A stretch of DNA of 64,000 bases, from contig CAZASN010000001.1 of NCBI GenBank assembly GCA_964487915.1, positions 186,001 through 250,000 on the forward strand, read 5' to 3'. Positions 52,670 through 61,562 of the stretch are shown piece by piece. Both the position numbers and the translations under genes were made by a program. Position 1 is the stretch's first letter; each line of letters starts with the position of its first letter. Under the pieces are notes generated by a model. That model saw only the letters and a list, made by a program, of their open reading frames with translations, was not told the origin of the DNA and did no database searches. The DNA is from Proruminimicrobium sp964487915 (GTDB lineage Bacteria; Elusimicrobiota; Endomicrobiia; Endomicrobiales; Endomicrobiaceae).

Positions 52670-53927
52670 TTTCTTTTTTTCTCAGAATTATCCTTTTAAT
52701 TTTTTTTGAAGTCGCGCTGTCTATCTCTATTTCATAATTTTTCCACATTGTTTTTTCGTAAACTCTCGGTATATATCCGAAACATTCAAGCACCCATCCG
52801 TTTATAGTTGAAAAATGTTCTTCAGGAATGGACATTTTTAATTCGTCATTTACGTTTGCGATGGATTCCGACGCGTTTATAATATATTCATTTTCTTTTA
52901 ATTTTACAATATTTCTTTCCTGTATATCATATTCGTCCCATACTTCGCCTATTATTTCTTCAAGAATATCTTCTATCGTAACAAGTCCTATCGTAGAACC
53001 GAATTCGTCTACAATTATGGCGATATGCTGGTGGTTTTTTTGAAAGTTTATAAATAATTGTTTTATATGAGCCGTTTCCGGCACGTAATAAACCGGTTTA
53101 ATGATATCCTCAACCCTTAAAACGCCTCCGCTTCTCCATGTCATTGCCAAGTCTTTTATATGTATTATTCCTATTATATTGTTCATGGATTCTTTATATA
53201 TCGGAACTCTGGTAAATTGGGTTGCGATAATATCTTCAATGACTTTATCCTGAGGCTGGTTAATGTCAACCGCAAGAATTTCAGACCTTGGCACCATTAC
53301 CTGCGTCACTTTTGTTTTACGGAATTCAATAATTCTTTTTATAATTTTTCTTGACGCGGGAGATAACGGAGAAACTTCCGCGTTTGACAATAAAAAATCA
53401 ATTTCATCGGCTTCAATGGACGTGGGTTCTGCAGTGTTTTTGCCGAAAAAATTAAGCATTGAAGTTGATATGGAAACGAGAAAAGTATTTAACTTTGATG
53501 TAAACGCCGATAATCTGACAAGAACCGGCAAAGTTTTTAAAGATAACATTTCCACATTATATCTGGCGATTGTTTTTGGAATAATTGATCCGAAGATTAA
53601 AACTATTATAATAGACAATATTGTAAAAACTGCGACCCAAACGGTTTTATTTAACGTAAAATATTCTATTAAGCTTAAACCAAGCGATGTAGTAACGACC
53701 CCGACGGCGACAACCGACATATTCATGCATACTAAAATAGTAGTAATGATATCTTCGGGATTTTTTTCCCAAACGTAAATATATTTATGAAATTTATTGT
53801 ATTTTTCCTTTAATCTTCTTACGTGAGAATGGGAAAGACTTGTTAATGCCGTTTCAACGGCCGAAAAAAACGCTACAAACGTTAAAAGAATAATAAAAAC
53901 CAGCAATTTAATTATAATTAATATCAT
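52659..53927 (-). CDS. CNNM/CorC-HlyC-type transporter with CBS domains
   Basis: 422 residues: a DUF21 (CNNM) membrane domain (about 1-190; FFSAVETALTSLSHSHVRRL), two CBS domains (about 205-325; VMVPRSEILAVD, FTRVPIYKES) with the VTIEDILEEIIGEVWDEYD end, and a C-terminal CorC_HlyC domain (about 340-415). Relatives move or regulate Mg2+ or Co2+ or Na+. It overlaps its shorter paralogue by four bases. Confidence 0.9.
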   Translation of the reverse strand: MILIIIKLLVFIILLTFVAFFSAVETALTSLSHSHVRRLKEKYNKFHKYIYVWEKNPEDIITTILVCMNMSVVAVGVVTTSLGLSLIEYFTLNKTVWVAVFTILSIIIVLIFGSIIPKTIARYNVEMLSLKTLPVLVRLSAFTSKLNTFLVSISTSMLNFFGKNTAEPTSIEADEIDFLLSNAEVSPLSPASRKIIKRIIEFRKTKVTQVMVPRSEILAVDINQPQDKVIEDIIATQFTRVPIYKESMNNIIGIIHIKDLAMTWRSGGVLRVEDIIKPVYYVPETAHIKQLFINFQKNHQHIAIIVDEFGSTIGLVTIEDILEEIIGEVWDEYDIQERNIVKLKENEYIINASESIANVNDELKMSIPEEHFSTINGWVLECFGYIPRVYEKTMWKNYEIEIDSATSKKIKRIILRKKENVL

Positions 53928-54922
53928 AATTCGTACTCGTCTAAAATTTCTCCTACTATTTCTTCCACGATATCTTCAAGAGCGACCATTCCTAAAATTT
54001 TATTTTTAGAATCCTTTATAAATGCGATGTGCGTTCTTCCCGACTGAAGTTCTTTCAGCAGTTCGTTTATTTTTTTATCTTCCGGCACAAAATATGCCGG
54101 TTTTACGACATCTTTTATTGAGTTTTCATTTTTTTCTTTTAAAATTTGCAAAACGTCATTTATATGAATATAACCGATTATATTTGTCTTGACTCCGTCA
54201 TAAATCGGAACTCTTGTTCTTCCGGTTTCAACGATCATATCAATAAATTTCTCATTATTTTCATTTAAATTAACGGATTCTATATTTTCAAACGGCGTCA
54301 TTATTCTTGAAGCGGAAGTTTCTGTAAAATTAACGGATCTCCCTATCATGATGCTTATTTCTTTATCAAAAACTCCGTCTTTATCGGCTTCGGCTATCAA
54401 TGATTTTATTTCATCGCTGCTTAAAGTGGGGCGGATCGGATTATTGCCGTTTTTACTGAAAATTATGTCAAATATTTTATATACGGGCCACAGCAGAGGT
54501 TTTGTCAAATATTCAATCTTTGTAAGAATCGGCATTGTTGCCACTGTAACTTTCTGGGCGTTTGCGTTGCTGTATATCTTGGGAGTGATTTCTCCTATTA
54601 AAAGTACGAGAAACGTAATTACTATCCATGTAAAAAATTCAACGATATGCCTTTCTACCATTGTAAAAATCGCGACGGAAACGGATGTCGCCAAAAAGCT
54701 TAATATCATATCGCAGACAACGTTGCCCGTGAGAATAAGGGTTAACAGATAATAAGGGCTGTCAAGCCATTTGATTAAAGGAATCGCAATGGATTTATGA
54801 GATACGATCAATTTTTTAATTCTGTATTTTGACAGATGATTTAATGCTATTTCCGCAGCAGACCAGAAAGCGGAAAATATGAAAAAAAGCACTAAGAATA
54901 TTAAACCTAAGAAAATAAACAT
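53924..54922 (-). CDS. CNNM/CBS-domain transporter paralogue lacking the CorC domain
   Basis: 332 residues with the DUF21 membrane domain (FWSAAEIALNHLSKYRIKKL start) and a CBS pair (RIMTPFENIESV, GRTRVPIYDGV, VALEDIVEEIVGEILDEYEL at the very end). It stops where its partner at 52659-53927 continues into the CorC_HlyC domain. Two adjacent unequal copies suggest a hetero-oligomer. In many bacteria such a gene follows ybeY, as it does here (16-base overlap). Confidence 0.9.
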   Translation of the reverse strand: MFIFLGLIFLVLFFIFSAFWSAAEIALNHLSKYRIKKLIVSHKSIAIPLIKWLDSPYYLLTLILTGNVVCDMILSFLATSVSVAIFTMVERHIVEFFTWIVITFLVLLIGEITPKIYSNANAQKVTVATMPILTKIEYLTKPLLWPVYKIFDIIFSKNGNNPIRPTLSSDEIKSLIAEADKDGVFDKEISIMIGRSVNFTETSASRIMTPFENIESVNLNENNEKFIDMIVETGRTRVPIYDGVKTNIIGYIHINDVLQILKEKNENSIKDVVKPAYFVPEDKKINELLKELQSGRTHIAFIKDSKNKILGMVALEDIVEEIVGEILDEYEL

Positions 54923-55356
54923 TTAAAAATTTTATCCTGTTTGGAAAACATTAATGTTTTATTTTTAACGTCATAGTCCGTAAATCCTTCAAGATGCAAT
55001 ATTCCGTGGATAACAAGATAACACAATTCTTTTTCAAAAGACATTGAATATTTTTTTGCGTTTATTTTGGGTCTGTTTGAAGATATATAAATATCGCCCA
55101 TAAAATATTCTTCGGAAACTAAAAATGAAATTACGTCCGTGATTCTGTTGACTTTTCTGAACTTCCGGTTCATTTTTTTTATATCTGAATCAGAAATCAT
55201 TGTAAAACTTATGTGATACTTTTGTATATTTTCCGTTTTCAGCGTAAAAAGAGCGGTTCTTCTCAAAAGAGGAACAACCTTTTTATCAAAACCGGTGAAA
55301 AATAATCCGGATGTCAAATTATTTTTTTTCAATGTCTTTATATTCAATTCTCGCAT
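54907..55356 (-). CDS. ybeY: Endoribonuclease/rRNA maturation factor YbeY
   Basis: 149 residues. The core reads NRKFRKVNRITDVISF (RNA-binding Arg and DVLSF-like part) and LVIHGILHLEGFTDYD. The metal site in most YbeY proteins is HxxxHxxxxxH; here the third position holds Asp (H-G-I-L-H-L-E-G-F-T-D), a variation I recall from Bacteroidetes members, so activity is still expected. It takes part in 16S rRNA 3'-end processing. Its start lies 38 bases inside the HD-protein gene. Confidence 0.88.
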   Translation of the reverse strand: MRELNIKTLKKNNLTSGLFFTGFDKKVVPLLRRTALFTLKTENIQKYHISFTMISDSDIKKMNRKFRKVNRITDVISFLVSEEYFMGDIYISSNRPKINAKKYSMSFEKELCYLVIHGILHLEGFTDYDVKNKTLMFSKQDKIFKCLFS

Positions 55357-56794
55357 GATATATTCCGCATAATGTTGTTGTCATATTTTCGGCTATTTTG
55401 ACCAAATCCGCAAGGGTAATCGGACATTCTGAGAACTGTCCGTCTGTAAATTTATTGTTTATAACTTTTTCAACGACTTCTCTGAGTTTTCCGGCGTTTT
55501 TATCCGGAAGTACTCTTGAAATTGCTTCAACGGAATCGGCTATCATAAGAATAGCGGTTACTTTTGTCGTCGGTTTTTGGCACGGATATCTGAAATCCTG
55601 TTCGTTGAGTTCTTTATTTTGTTCAAGCGCGCGGTTGTAAAAATACTGTATTATTGACGTTCCGTGATGTTCGTTGATCGCCTGAATAATTACGTCGTCA
55701 ATATTATATTTTTTTGCAAGGGCGATTCCGTCTTTTACGTGGGATATAAGAACAAGACCCGATAAAGACGGCGACAGTTCGTCGTGCGGATTTTTTTTAG
55801 TATTTTGGTTTTCTATAAAATATTCGGGATTTTTTAATTTTCCTATATCGTGGTAATATGCGCATGCTCTTGCAAGAAGAGAATTATCTCCTATCGCGGT
55901 TGCGGCTTGTTCGGCAAGAGATGCCGTAAGAAGCGAGTGGTGATATGTTCCCGGCGCTTCTACCATCAGCCTTTTGAGAAGAATATTGTTAAAATCCACA
56001 AGTTCAATCAATTTTATGTTTGTGGTCCTTGAAAATAATGTTTCCATAACGGGCAGCGCGGCCAAAACGATCAAAACCGATAAAAATCCGCTCATTAAAG
56101 AAAACCATATGTTATATTTTACTTCTTCAAGCGAATATATGTTAAAGAGATACAAAACTATTACAAAAAGTATCATTGATAAAGATACTTTTATGCCTAC
56201 TTTTACAAACTGTGATCTGTTCCTTATTTCTTTAAGACCTATAATCGAAGTAAGGCATCCGACAAGATGTATCATTGGTATTATGTTGCTGAAATTATTT
56301 GTTACGGATATAAAAACAGACATAACGAAAATATAAATAAAACTTACCCGCAGAGAAACCAAAATGCATAACATGATTGAAAATGCCGTCATGGGAAAAG
56401 CTATAGGAGACAGCGATTTGTCAAATATTTGGAACAATAAAAGAGACACGATTAATACAAAACTCGCCAGTATGGCGGTGTCCGTGTCTATCTTTGAAAA
56501 CTTTATCTGTTTGCTTATGTAGAAAAGAATAAAAAAGAAAATAATAGACAATACAAAAAAAACGGCTATGCCGTTTTTTAAACTTATTCCTATTTGCATC
56601 AGCAGCATGAAATATAAAATCAAGTAAGTTACCGATAAAATAAATAATAAAGGAATTTTTAACTTACGGTTAAAAGAACTGTTTGAAGAAAGCCTGATAC
56701 TGGGAACATTTTGATATTTTTCATCCAATCTTCTGACAAGAAATAACAGCCAGTTTTTTAGTTTTAATTTCATCCAGTCGTTTAATTTGTTCAC
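55319..56794 (-). CDS. PgpH-like 7TM-HD phosphohydrolase, short form
   Basis: 491 residues: seven or eight membrane helices (about 45-255) and a cytoplasmic HD domain (about 265-480) with YHHSLLTASLAEQAA, CAYYHDIGK (metal His-Asp) and NEHHGT. The family hydrolyses cyclic di-AMP. The large extracellular 7TMR-HDED domain of typical PgpH, which precedes the membrane block, is absent, so signal input must differ. It sits next to ybeY, the usual place; phoH, the normal third member, is missing. Confidence 0.88.
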   Translation of the reverse strand: MNKLNDWMKLKLKNWLLFLVRRLDEKYQNVPSIRLSSNSSFNRKLKIPLLFILSVTYLILYFMLLMQIGISLKNGIAVFFVLSIIFFFILFYISKQIKFSKIDTDTAILASFVLIVSLLLFQIFDKSLSPIAFPMTAFSIMLCILVSLRVSFIYIFVMSVFISVTNNFSNIIPMIHLVGCLTSIIGLKEIRNRSQFVKVGIKVSLSMILFVIVLYLFNIYSLEEVKYNIWFSLMSGFLSVLIVLAALPVMETLFSRTTNIKLIELVDFNNILLKRLMVEAPGTYHHSLLTASLAEQAATAIGDNSLLARACAYYHDIGKLKNPEYFIENQNTKKNPHDELSPSLSGLVLISHVKDGIALAKKYNIDDVIIQAINEHHGTSIIQYFYNRALEQNKELNEQDFRYPCQKPTTKVTAILMIADSVEAISRVLPDKNAGKLREVVEKVINNKFTDGQFSECPITLADLVKIAENMTTTLCGIYHARIEYKDIEKK

Positions 56795-56797
56795 TGT

Positions 56798-58591
56798 TTA
56801 CTTTGAATCCTCTTGTTTTAGAGTGTTTGCTTTCGTTATGATTTTTATTCCCAGTTCTTTCAATTGTTTCTCGGCAACAGGAGACGGAGCATTTGACAGA
56901 GGACATATCGCTTTTTGAGTTTTTGGAAACGCGATAACTTCTCTTATGGACTCTTCTCCGACCAGTAATGCGCATAATCTGTCAAAGCCGATCGCAAGAC
57001 CGCCGTGAGGAGGAGCTCCGTAAGCGAGAGCGTCAAGCAAAAATCCGAATTTTTCCTTTGCCGATTCTTGAGATATGTTTAAAAGGTCAAATACTTTTGC
57101 CTGCATTTCAGGTTTGTGTATTCTTATTGAGCCGCCGCCTAACTCTACTCCGTTTAATACGACGTCATAAGCTCTGGCTTTTGCTTTGCCGGCATCTTCA
57201 AATGTGAGTTTATCTTTGTCTTCCTCTTTGGCTGATGTAAACGGATGGTGTATCGCGGACCATCTTTTTTCGTCTTTATCCCATGAGAACATAGGGAAAT
57301 CAACAACCCATAAGAAATTATATTTGTTTTTATCTATGAGACCGAGTTCTTTGCCCATTTTCAGTCTGAGAGCTCCCAGACCCTGAGCTACTGTTTCTTC
57401 TTCGTCGGCAAGAAACACGAGCAAATCTCCTTCTTTTGCGTTAAATTTATTTATAATTATTGTTATTTCTTCAGGTTTAAAAAATTTAACGATATTGGAT
57501 TCCGCTCCGCCGGATGTAACTTTCATCCATGCAAGACCTTTAGCTCCGTATTCGGATACGAATTTTGTCAACCCGTCTATTTCCGATCTTGAAAATTTTG
57601 CTCCTGAGGGTATGCAAAGACCTCTTACGGCGCCGCCTTTGGCAACGGCTCCGCTGAATACTCCGAATCCGCAGTTTGCAAGTTCTGATGAAAAATCTTC
57701 TATAAACATTTCAAATCTTGTGTCGGGCTTATCAGAACCGTATTTCAGCATCGCTGTATCATAAGGCATTTTTTCAAAAGGCGTTTTGATTTCAATATTT
57801 AAAGCCGATTTAAAAACTTTTGCCAGCATATTTTCAACAACCGACATAATATCCGTCTCGTCAATAAAAGACATTTCCATGTCTATCTGCGTAAATTCAA
57901 GCTGTCTGTCGGCTCTTAAATCTTCGTCTCTGAAACATCTGGCTACCTGATAATATTTATCAAATCCTGAGACCATCAGTATTTGTTTAAAAATCTGAGG
58001 AGACTGCGGAAGAGCGTAAAAACTTCCGTGCGACATTCTTGCCGGAACTAAAAAATCCCTGGCTCCTTCCGGAGTGGATTTTGTCAAGAAAGGAGTTTCA
58101 ATTTCCAAAAAACCTTCGGAGTTTAAATAATTTCTTATTTCCTGCTGCATTTTATGTCTTATAATAAAATTCTTCTGAAAAGAAGGCCTTCTTAAATCAA
58201 GATATCTGTATTTTAATCTTACTTCTTCCGAAGTTTCTTTATAATCGTCAACTTCAAGAGGAAGCGCGGGGCAAATATTTATTATTTCAAGTTTCTGCGC
58301 GACAATTTCAATTTTACCTGTAAACATATTGGGATTTATTGTTCCTTCCGGTCTGTTTCTGACCGCGCCTTTTACAGAAATAACGAATTCGCTTCTGAGT
58401 TTTTCGGCTCCGGAAAAAATTTCTTTATTTTCAGGCTGGAATACAATCTGAACGATCCCTTCTCTGTCTCTGAGATCAATAAAAACGACTCCGCCGTGAT
58501 CTCTTCTTGAATGGACCCATCCGCTTACGGTAATTTCTTTGCCCAAAAAACTTTCATCAACTTTTCCGCAATAACAACTTCTTTTCATCAT
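56798..58591 (-). CDS. aspS: Aspartyl-tRNA synthetase
   Basis: Class II synthetase of 597 residues, bacterial type: OB-fold anticodon domain (1-110; VSGWVHSRRDHGGVVFIDLRD), catalytic motifs 2 and 3 (FRDEDLRADRQLEFTQID; GGLAIGFDRL), and an inserted GAD domain (about 290-410). Whether it also charges tRNA-Asn depends on gatCAB, which is not in the window. First gene of the long minus-strand run down to comEC. Confidence 0.97.
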   Translation of the reverse strand: MMKRSCYCGKVDESFLGKEITVSGWVHSRRDHGGVVFIDLRDREGIVQIVFQPENKEIFSGAEKLRSEFVISVKGAVRNRPEGTINPNMFTGKIEIVAQKLEIINICPALPLEVDDYKETSEEVRLKYRYLDLRRPSFQKNFIIRHKMQQEIRNYLNSEGFLEIETPFLTKSTPEGARDFLVPARMSHGSFYALPQSPQIFKQILMVSGFDKYYQVARCFRDEDLRADRQLEFTQIDMEMSFIDETDIMSVVENMLAKVFKSALNIEIKTPFEKMPYDTAMLKYGSDKPDTRFEMFIEDFSSELANCGFGVFSGAVAKGGAVRGLCIPSGAKFSRSEIDGLTKFVSEYGAKGLAWMKVTSGGAESNIVKFFKPEEITIIINKFNAKEGDLLVFLADEEETVAQGLGALRLKMGKELGLIDKNKYNFLWVVDFPMFSWDKDEKRWSAIHHPFTSAKEEDKDKLTFEDAGKAKARAYDVVLNGVELGGGSIRIHKPEMQAKVFDLLNISQESAKEKFGFLLDALAYGAPPHGGLAIGFDRLCALLVGEESIREVIAFPKTQKAICPLSNAPSPVAEKQLKELGIKIITKANTLKQEDSK

Positions 58592-58668
58592 AGTCCTCGC
58601 TTATAAATTTAAACTACCGTGATTTTATCAAAAAAAAACAAATAATAACAGTATTCCGTTTGAAAATG

Positions 58669-58697
58669 TTGATAAAAAACTTGAAATTTGGTATAAA
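58669..58697 (+). promoter_or_regulatory. coaD promoter, probably giving a leaderless mRNA
   Basis: TTGATA at 58669-58674, 17 bases, TATAAA at 58692-58697. The coaD ATG starts at 58704, six bases later, so transcription should begin at the ATG itself. No ribosome-binding purine run is seen. The spacing is the same as in front of pepP. Confidence 0.75.
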
Positions 58698-58703
58698 ATC
58701 GCA

Positions 58704-59192
58704 ATGAATAATAATTTAATTGCCGTTTATCCCGGCAGTTTTGACCCTCCTACGAACGGACATATTGATATAATAGCAAGAGCGTCCGTAATATTTCCGA
58801 AAGTTGTAGTCGCAATAACGCATAATCACAGTAAAGACCATCTTTTTTCTTTGGAAGAAAGAGTGGAAATGATGAAAGAATCAACAAGTTTTTTAAAAAA
58901 TATAAAAGTGGATTCCTTTTCGGGGCTTTTAGTCAATTATCTTGATAAAATAGGCGGTTTTGTAGTTATAAGAGGCCTTAGGGCTTTATCGGATTTTGAA
59001 TATGAGTTTCAGATGGCGCTGATGAACAGAACTCTTAATAAAAAAATTGAGACTGTTTTTCTGATGCCGGGCCAGGAATATACGTTTTTGTCCTCAAGCA
59101 TGGTAAAAGAAATAGCGATTCTTGACGGGGATTTTAAAAAGCTGGTTCCTTTGCCCGTGTATAAAAAATTAAAAAACAAACAAAGGATATAA
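58704..59192 (+). CDS. coaD: Phosphopantetheine adenylyltransferase
   Basis: Penultimate step of coenzyme A synthesis. 162 residues with YPGSFDPPTNGHIDI (residues 9-23), the KVDSFSGLLVNY segment, RGLRALSDFEYEFQMALMNR and the SSSMVKE motif. All standard. Starts the plus-strand group that continues with pilT. Confidence 0.97.
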   Translation: MNNNLIAVYPGSFDPPTNGHIDIIARASVIFPKVVVAITHNHSKDHLFSLEERVEMMKESTSFLKNIKVDSFSGLLVNYLDKIGGFVVIRGLRALSDFEYEFQMALMNRTLNKKIETVFLMPGQEYTFLSSSMVKEIAILDGDFKKLVPLPVYKKLKNKQRI

Positions 59193-59196
59193 AAGA

Positions 59197-60276
59197 ATGA
59201 AAAACTACGATTTGAACGAGCTTTTAGAGGAAATATGCGACAATTTGGCTTCCGATTTGCACATAGGCGTAGGTATTCCTCCCATGATGAGAGTTGACAC
59301 GGTTATCCGTCCGATGGGAGAGACTGTTTTGACGAAAGAAATGGCGGAAGAAATAATTTATTCCGTATTGAGCAACGAACAGATTGAAAGATTTGAAAAA
59401 CAGCATGAACTTGACGCGTCGTTTCCGGTAAAAAACGTCGGAAGAGTCAGGTTAAATGTTTTCAGGCAGAGAGGATCAATAGGCGCAGCGATGAGATTTT
59501 TGCCAAATACCACTAAGACGTTTGAAGATTTGGGACTTCCTAAAATTATTTATGATATAGTTGATTTGCCTAAAGGATTGGTTTTAATTACCGGAGCGAC
59601 AGGTTCGGGAAAAACCACGTCGCTTGCTTCAATGATAAATTATATAAACGAAAACAGAAACGGGCATATAATAACAATTGAAGACCCGATAGAATATCTG
59701 CATCAGCATAAAAACTGCATTGTTACCCAGAGAGAAGTCGGTTCCGATACGGAATCTTTTGCCGGCGCTTTAAAATATGTTTTAAGACAGGATCCGGATA
59801 TAATACTTATCGGAGAAATGAGAGATTACGAAACAATGGCAGCGGCCGTAACTCTGGCAGAAACGGGACATCTTGTATTTGCAACTCTTCATACCATGGA
59901 TGCAACGTCCTCAATAAACAGAATCATAGACTCTTTCCCGGCTCACCAGCAGCCGCAGATAAGGACGCAGCTTTCAATGACGTTGAAAGCCGTAATTTCA
60001 CAGCAGCTTCTTCCTCATTTTACGGGAAAAGGAATGGTTCTTATTTCTGAAGTCCTCATTATACATGACAGCGTTAAGAGTATAATCAGAGATTCAAAAA
60101 TTGAACAAATTTATTCGGTTATACAAACGGGCAAACAGTGGGGAATGCACACAATGAACCAGTCTATTTACGAGGCTGTTATATCTAACAGGATTTCAAG
60201 AGATGTGGCATATAATTACTCTACTAAAAAAGAGGAATTGGAAAGATTATTAACCAGTATGGTTAAAGGGAGATAA
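59197..60276 (+). CDS. pilT: PilT-like type IV pilus retraction ATPase
   Basis: 359 residues of the secretion-ATPase family. N-terminal PAS-like part with ASDLHIGVGIPPMMRV, Walker A GATGSGKTT at 133-141, Asp box ITIEDPIEYLH, Walker B DIILIGEMRD, the His box TGHLVFATLHT and a PilT-like end. It would depolymerise a pilus. With the pseudopilin and prepilin peptidase next to it, and comEC elsewhere in the window, DNA uptake or twitching is plausible. Confidence 0.93.
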   Translation: MKNYDLNELLEEICDNLASDLHIGVGIPPMMRVDTVIRPMGETVLTKEMAEEIIYSVLSNEQIERFEKQHELDASFPVKNVGRVRLNVFRQRGSIGAAMRFLPNTTKTFEDLGLPKIIYDIVDLPKGLVLITGATGSGKTTSLASMINYINENRNGHIITIEDPIEYLHQHKNCIVTQREVGSDTESFAGALKYVLRQDPDIILIGEMRDYETMAAAVTLAETGHLVFATLHTMDATSSINRIIDSFPAHQQPQIRTQLSMTLKAVISQQLLPHFTGKGMVLISEVLIIHDSVKSIIRDSKIEQIYSVIQTGKQWGMHTMNQSIYEAVISNRISRDVAYNYSTKKEELERLLTSMVKGR

Positions 60277-60283
60277 TTAAACA

Positions 60284-60706
60284 ATGGATATGAAAAAGAA
60301 TTCTTTTATCGTTGAAATATTGATAGGAATAGCCGTTGTTTTATTCCTTACCATGATTTTATATCCGAAATTTGTAAGTATAGTCAGAAAGTCGCATGAA
60401 GCCACAACCAGAGCAAATTTGACGGCTTTAAGAACGGCAATAGCCGTATACTACGGAGACAATAACGGCAGTTTTCCTGAAAATCTTGCCGAAGCGCTGA
60501 CAAAAGACGGCAAGTATGTAAAGTTTATTCCAGATGTTTACTGTCCGCCTTATCACGATAAGAATAATCAGATTACAACCGAGCCTACCGGAGATTCCGG
60601 AAAATGGGCGTATCAAACGAAAGACAGCGAAACGCGGCAGCAAGGGGAATTTTGGGTTGATTGCAGCCATAAAGACACGAACGGAGTTGTTTGGAGTGAA
60701 TATTAA
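60284..60706 (+). CDS. Type IV pilin/pseudopilin-like protein with unusual cleavage site
   Basis: 140 residues: MDMKKN leader, a hydrophobic N-terminal helix with the pilin-type Glu (Glu11), then a small globular domain (ALRTAIAVYYGDNNGSFPENL, a type II secretion pseudopilin-G-like pattern) with two cysteines. Prepilin peptidases normally cut after Gly (G|FTLIE). Here no Gly precedes the helix: the sequence is K-K-N-S-F-I-V-E, and counting Glu as residue +5 puts Asn at -1 and Ser at +1. Cleavage may be altered or lacking. Encoded 14 bases before pilD. Confidence 0.8.
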   Translation: MDMKKNSFIVEILIGIAVVLFLTMILYPKFVSIVRKSHEATTRANLTALRTAIAVYYGDNNGSFPENLAEALTKDGKYVKFIPDVYCPPYHDKNNQITTEPTGDSGKWAYQTKDSETRQQGEFWVDCSHKDTNGVVWSEY

Positions 60707-60720
60707 TTCGGAGCATTGGT

Positions 60721-61548
60721 ATGTTTGAAATTGTATTTGAAATTATAATAGTTTTTTTATGCGGATTGTTTTTCGGCAGTTTTGCCAATGTATGCATTTA
60801 CAGAATGCCCAGAGACCTTTCTGTCATAAAACCCAGATCGCACTGTACGCAATGCAATAAACAGATAAACTGGTATGATAATATTCCGGTTTTAAGTTAT
60901 ATATTTTTAAAAGGCAAGTGCAGAGGCTGCGGTTCAAAAATTTCAATTATTTATCCGTTTATAGAAATTATTTGCGCCGTTTTATTTTTATTGATGTATT
61001 ATTTATTCGGTTTTTCTTATTTATTGCCGGTATTTTGTATATTTTCTTTTTCGCTGCTGGTTATAACGGCGATAGATTTTAAATTTCAGATTATTCCCGA
61101 CGAGCTTTCTTTACTGCTTATAGTAGTCGGTTTTGGAACAAGTTTTTTAAATTATACTTTGGCCGATACGGTTTTGCAAAGATTACTCCAGTCTTTTCTG
61201 GGATTTATTGTTGGCGGCGGATCATTATATATAATTGCCGTAGTCGGCAAGTGGGTATTGAAACAGGAAGCTATGGGCGGCGGCGATATAAAACTTATGG
61301 CCGGGGTCGGCACATTTATAGGTTGGGAAAAAGTATTATTTGCCATATTTATAGCATCTTTGCTTGGAAGCATTGTCGGTTTTACTCTGATTTTATTGAA
61401 AAAAATCATGAGAAAAGAAGCAATAGCCTTCGGTCCTCATCTGGCGGTCGGCTCAATGCTGACTTTGTTTTTACCGCCTCCGGCAGTTATACTTAATACA
61501 ATCCTTATTTTTGAAGAACAATTGCTGTTTAAACTTTTTTTACGATAA
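60721..61548 (+). CDS. pilD: Type IV prepilin peptidase and methyltransferase
   Basis: 275-residue inner-membrane aspartyl protease. N-terminal methyltransferase domain with the two CxxC pairs (CTQCNKQINWYDNIPVLSY and GKCRGCGSKI), then the catalytic Asp residues in AIDFKFQIIPDELS and GGGDIKLMAGVG. Complete, so both cleavage and N-methylation are expected. It should process the neighbouring pilin-like product. Confidence 0.95.
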   Translation: MFEIVFEIIIVFLCGLFFGSFANVCIYRMPRDLSVIKPRSHCTQCNKQINWYDNIPVLSYIFLKGKCRGCGSKISIIYPFIEIICAVLFLLMYYLFGFSYLLPVFCIFSFSLLVITAIDFKFQIIPDELSLLLIVVGFGTSFLNYTLADTVLQRLLQSFLGFIVGGGSLYIIAVVGKWVLKQEAMGGGDIKLMAGVGTFIGWEKVLFAIFIASLLGSIVGFTLILLKKIMRKEAIAFGPHLAVGSMLTLFLPPPAVILNTILIFEEQLLFKLFLR

Positions 61549-61562
61549 AGTAGAGATAATAA

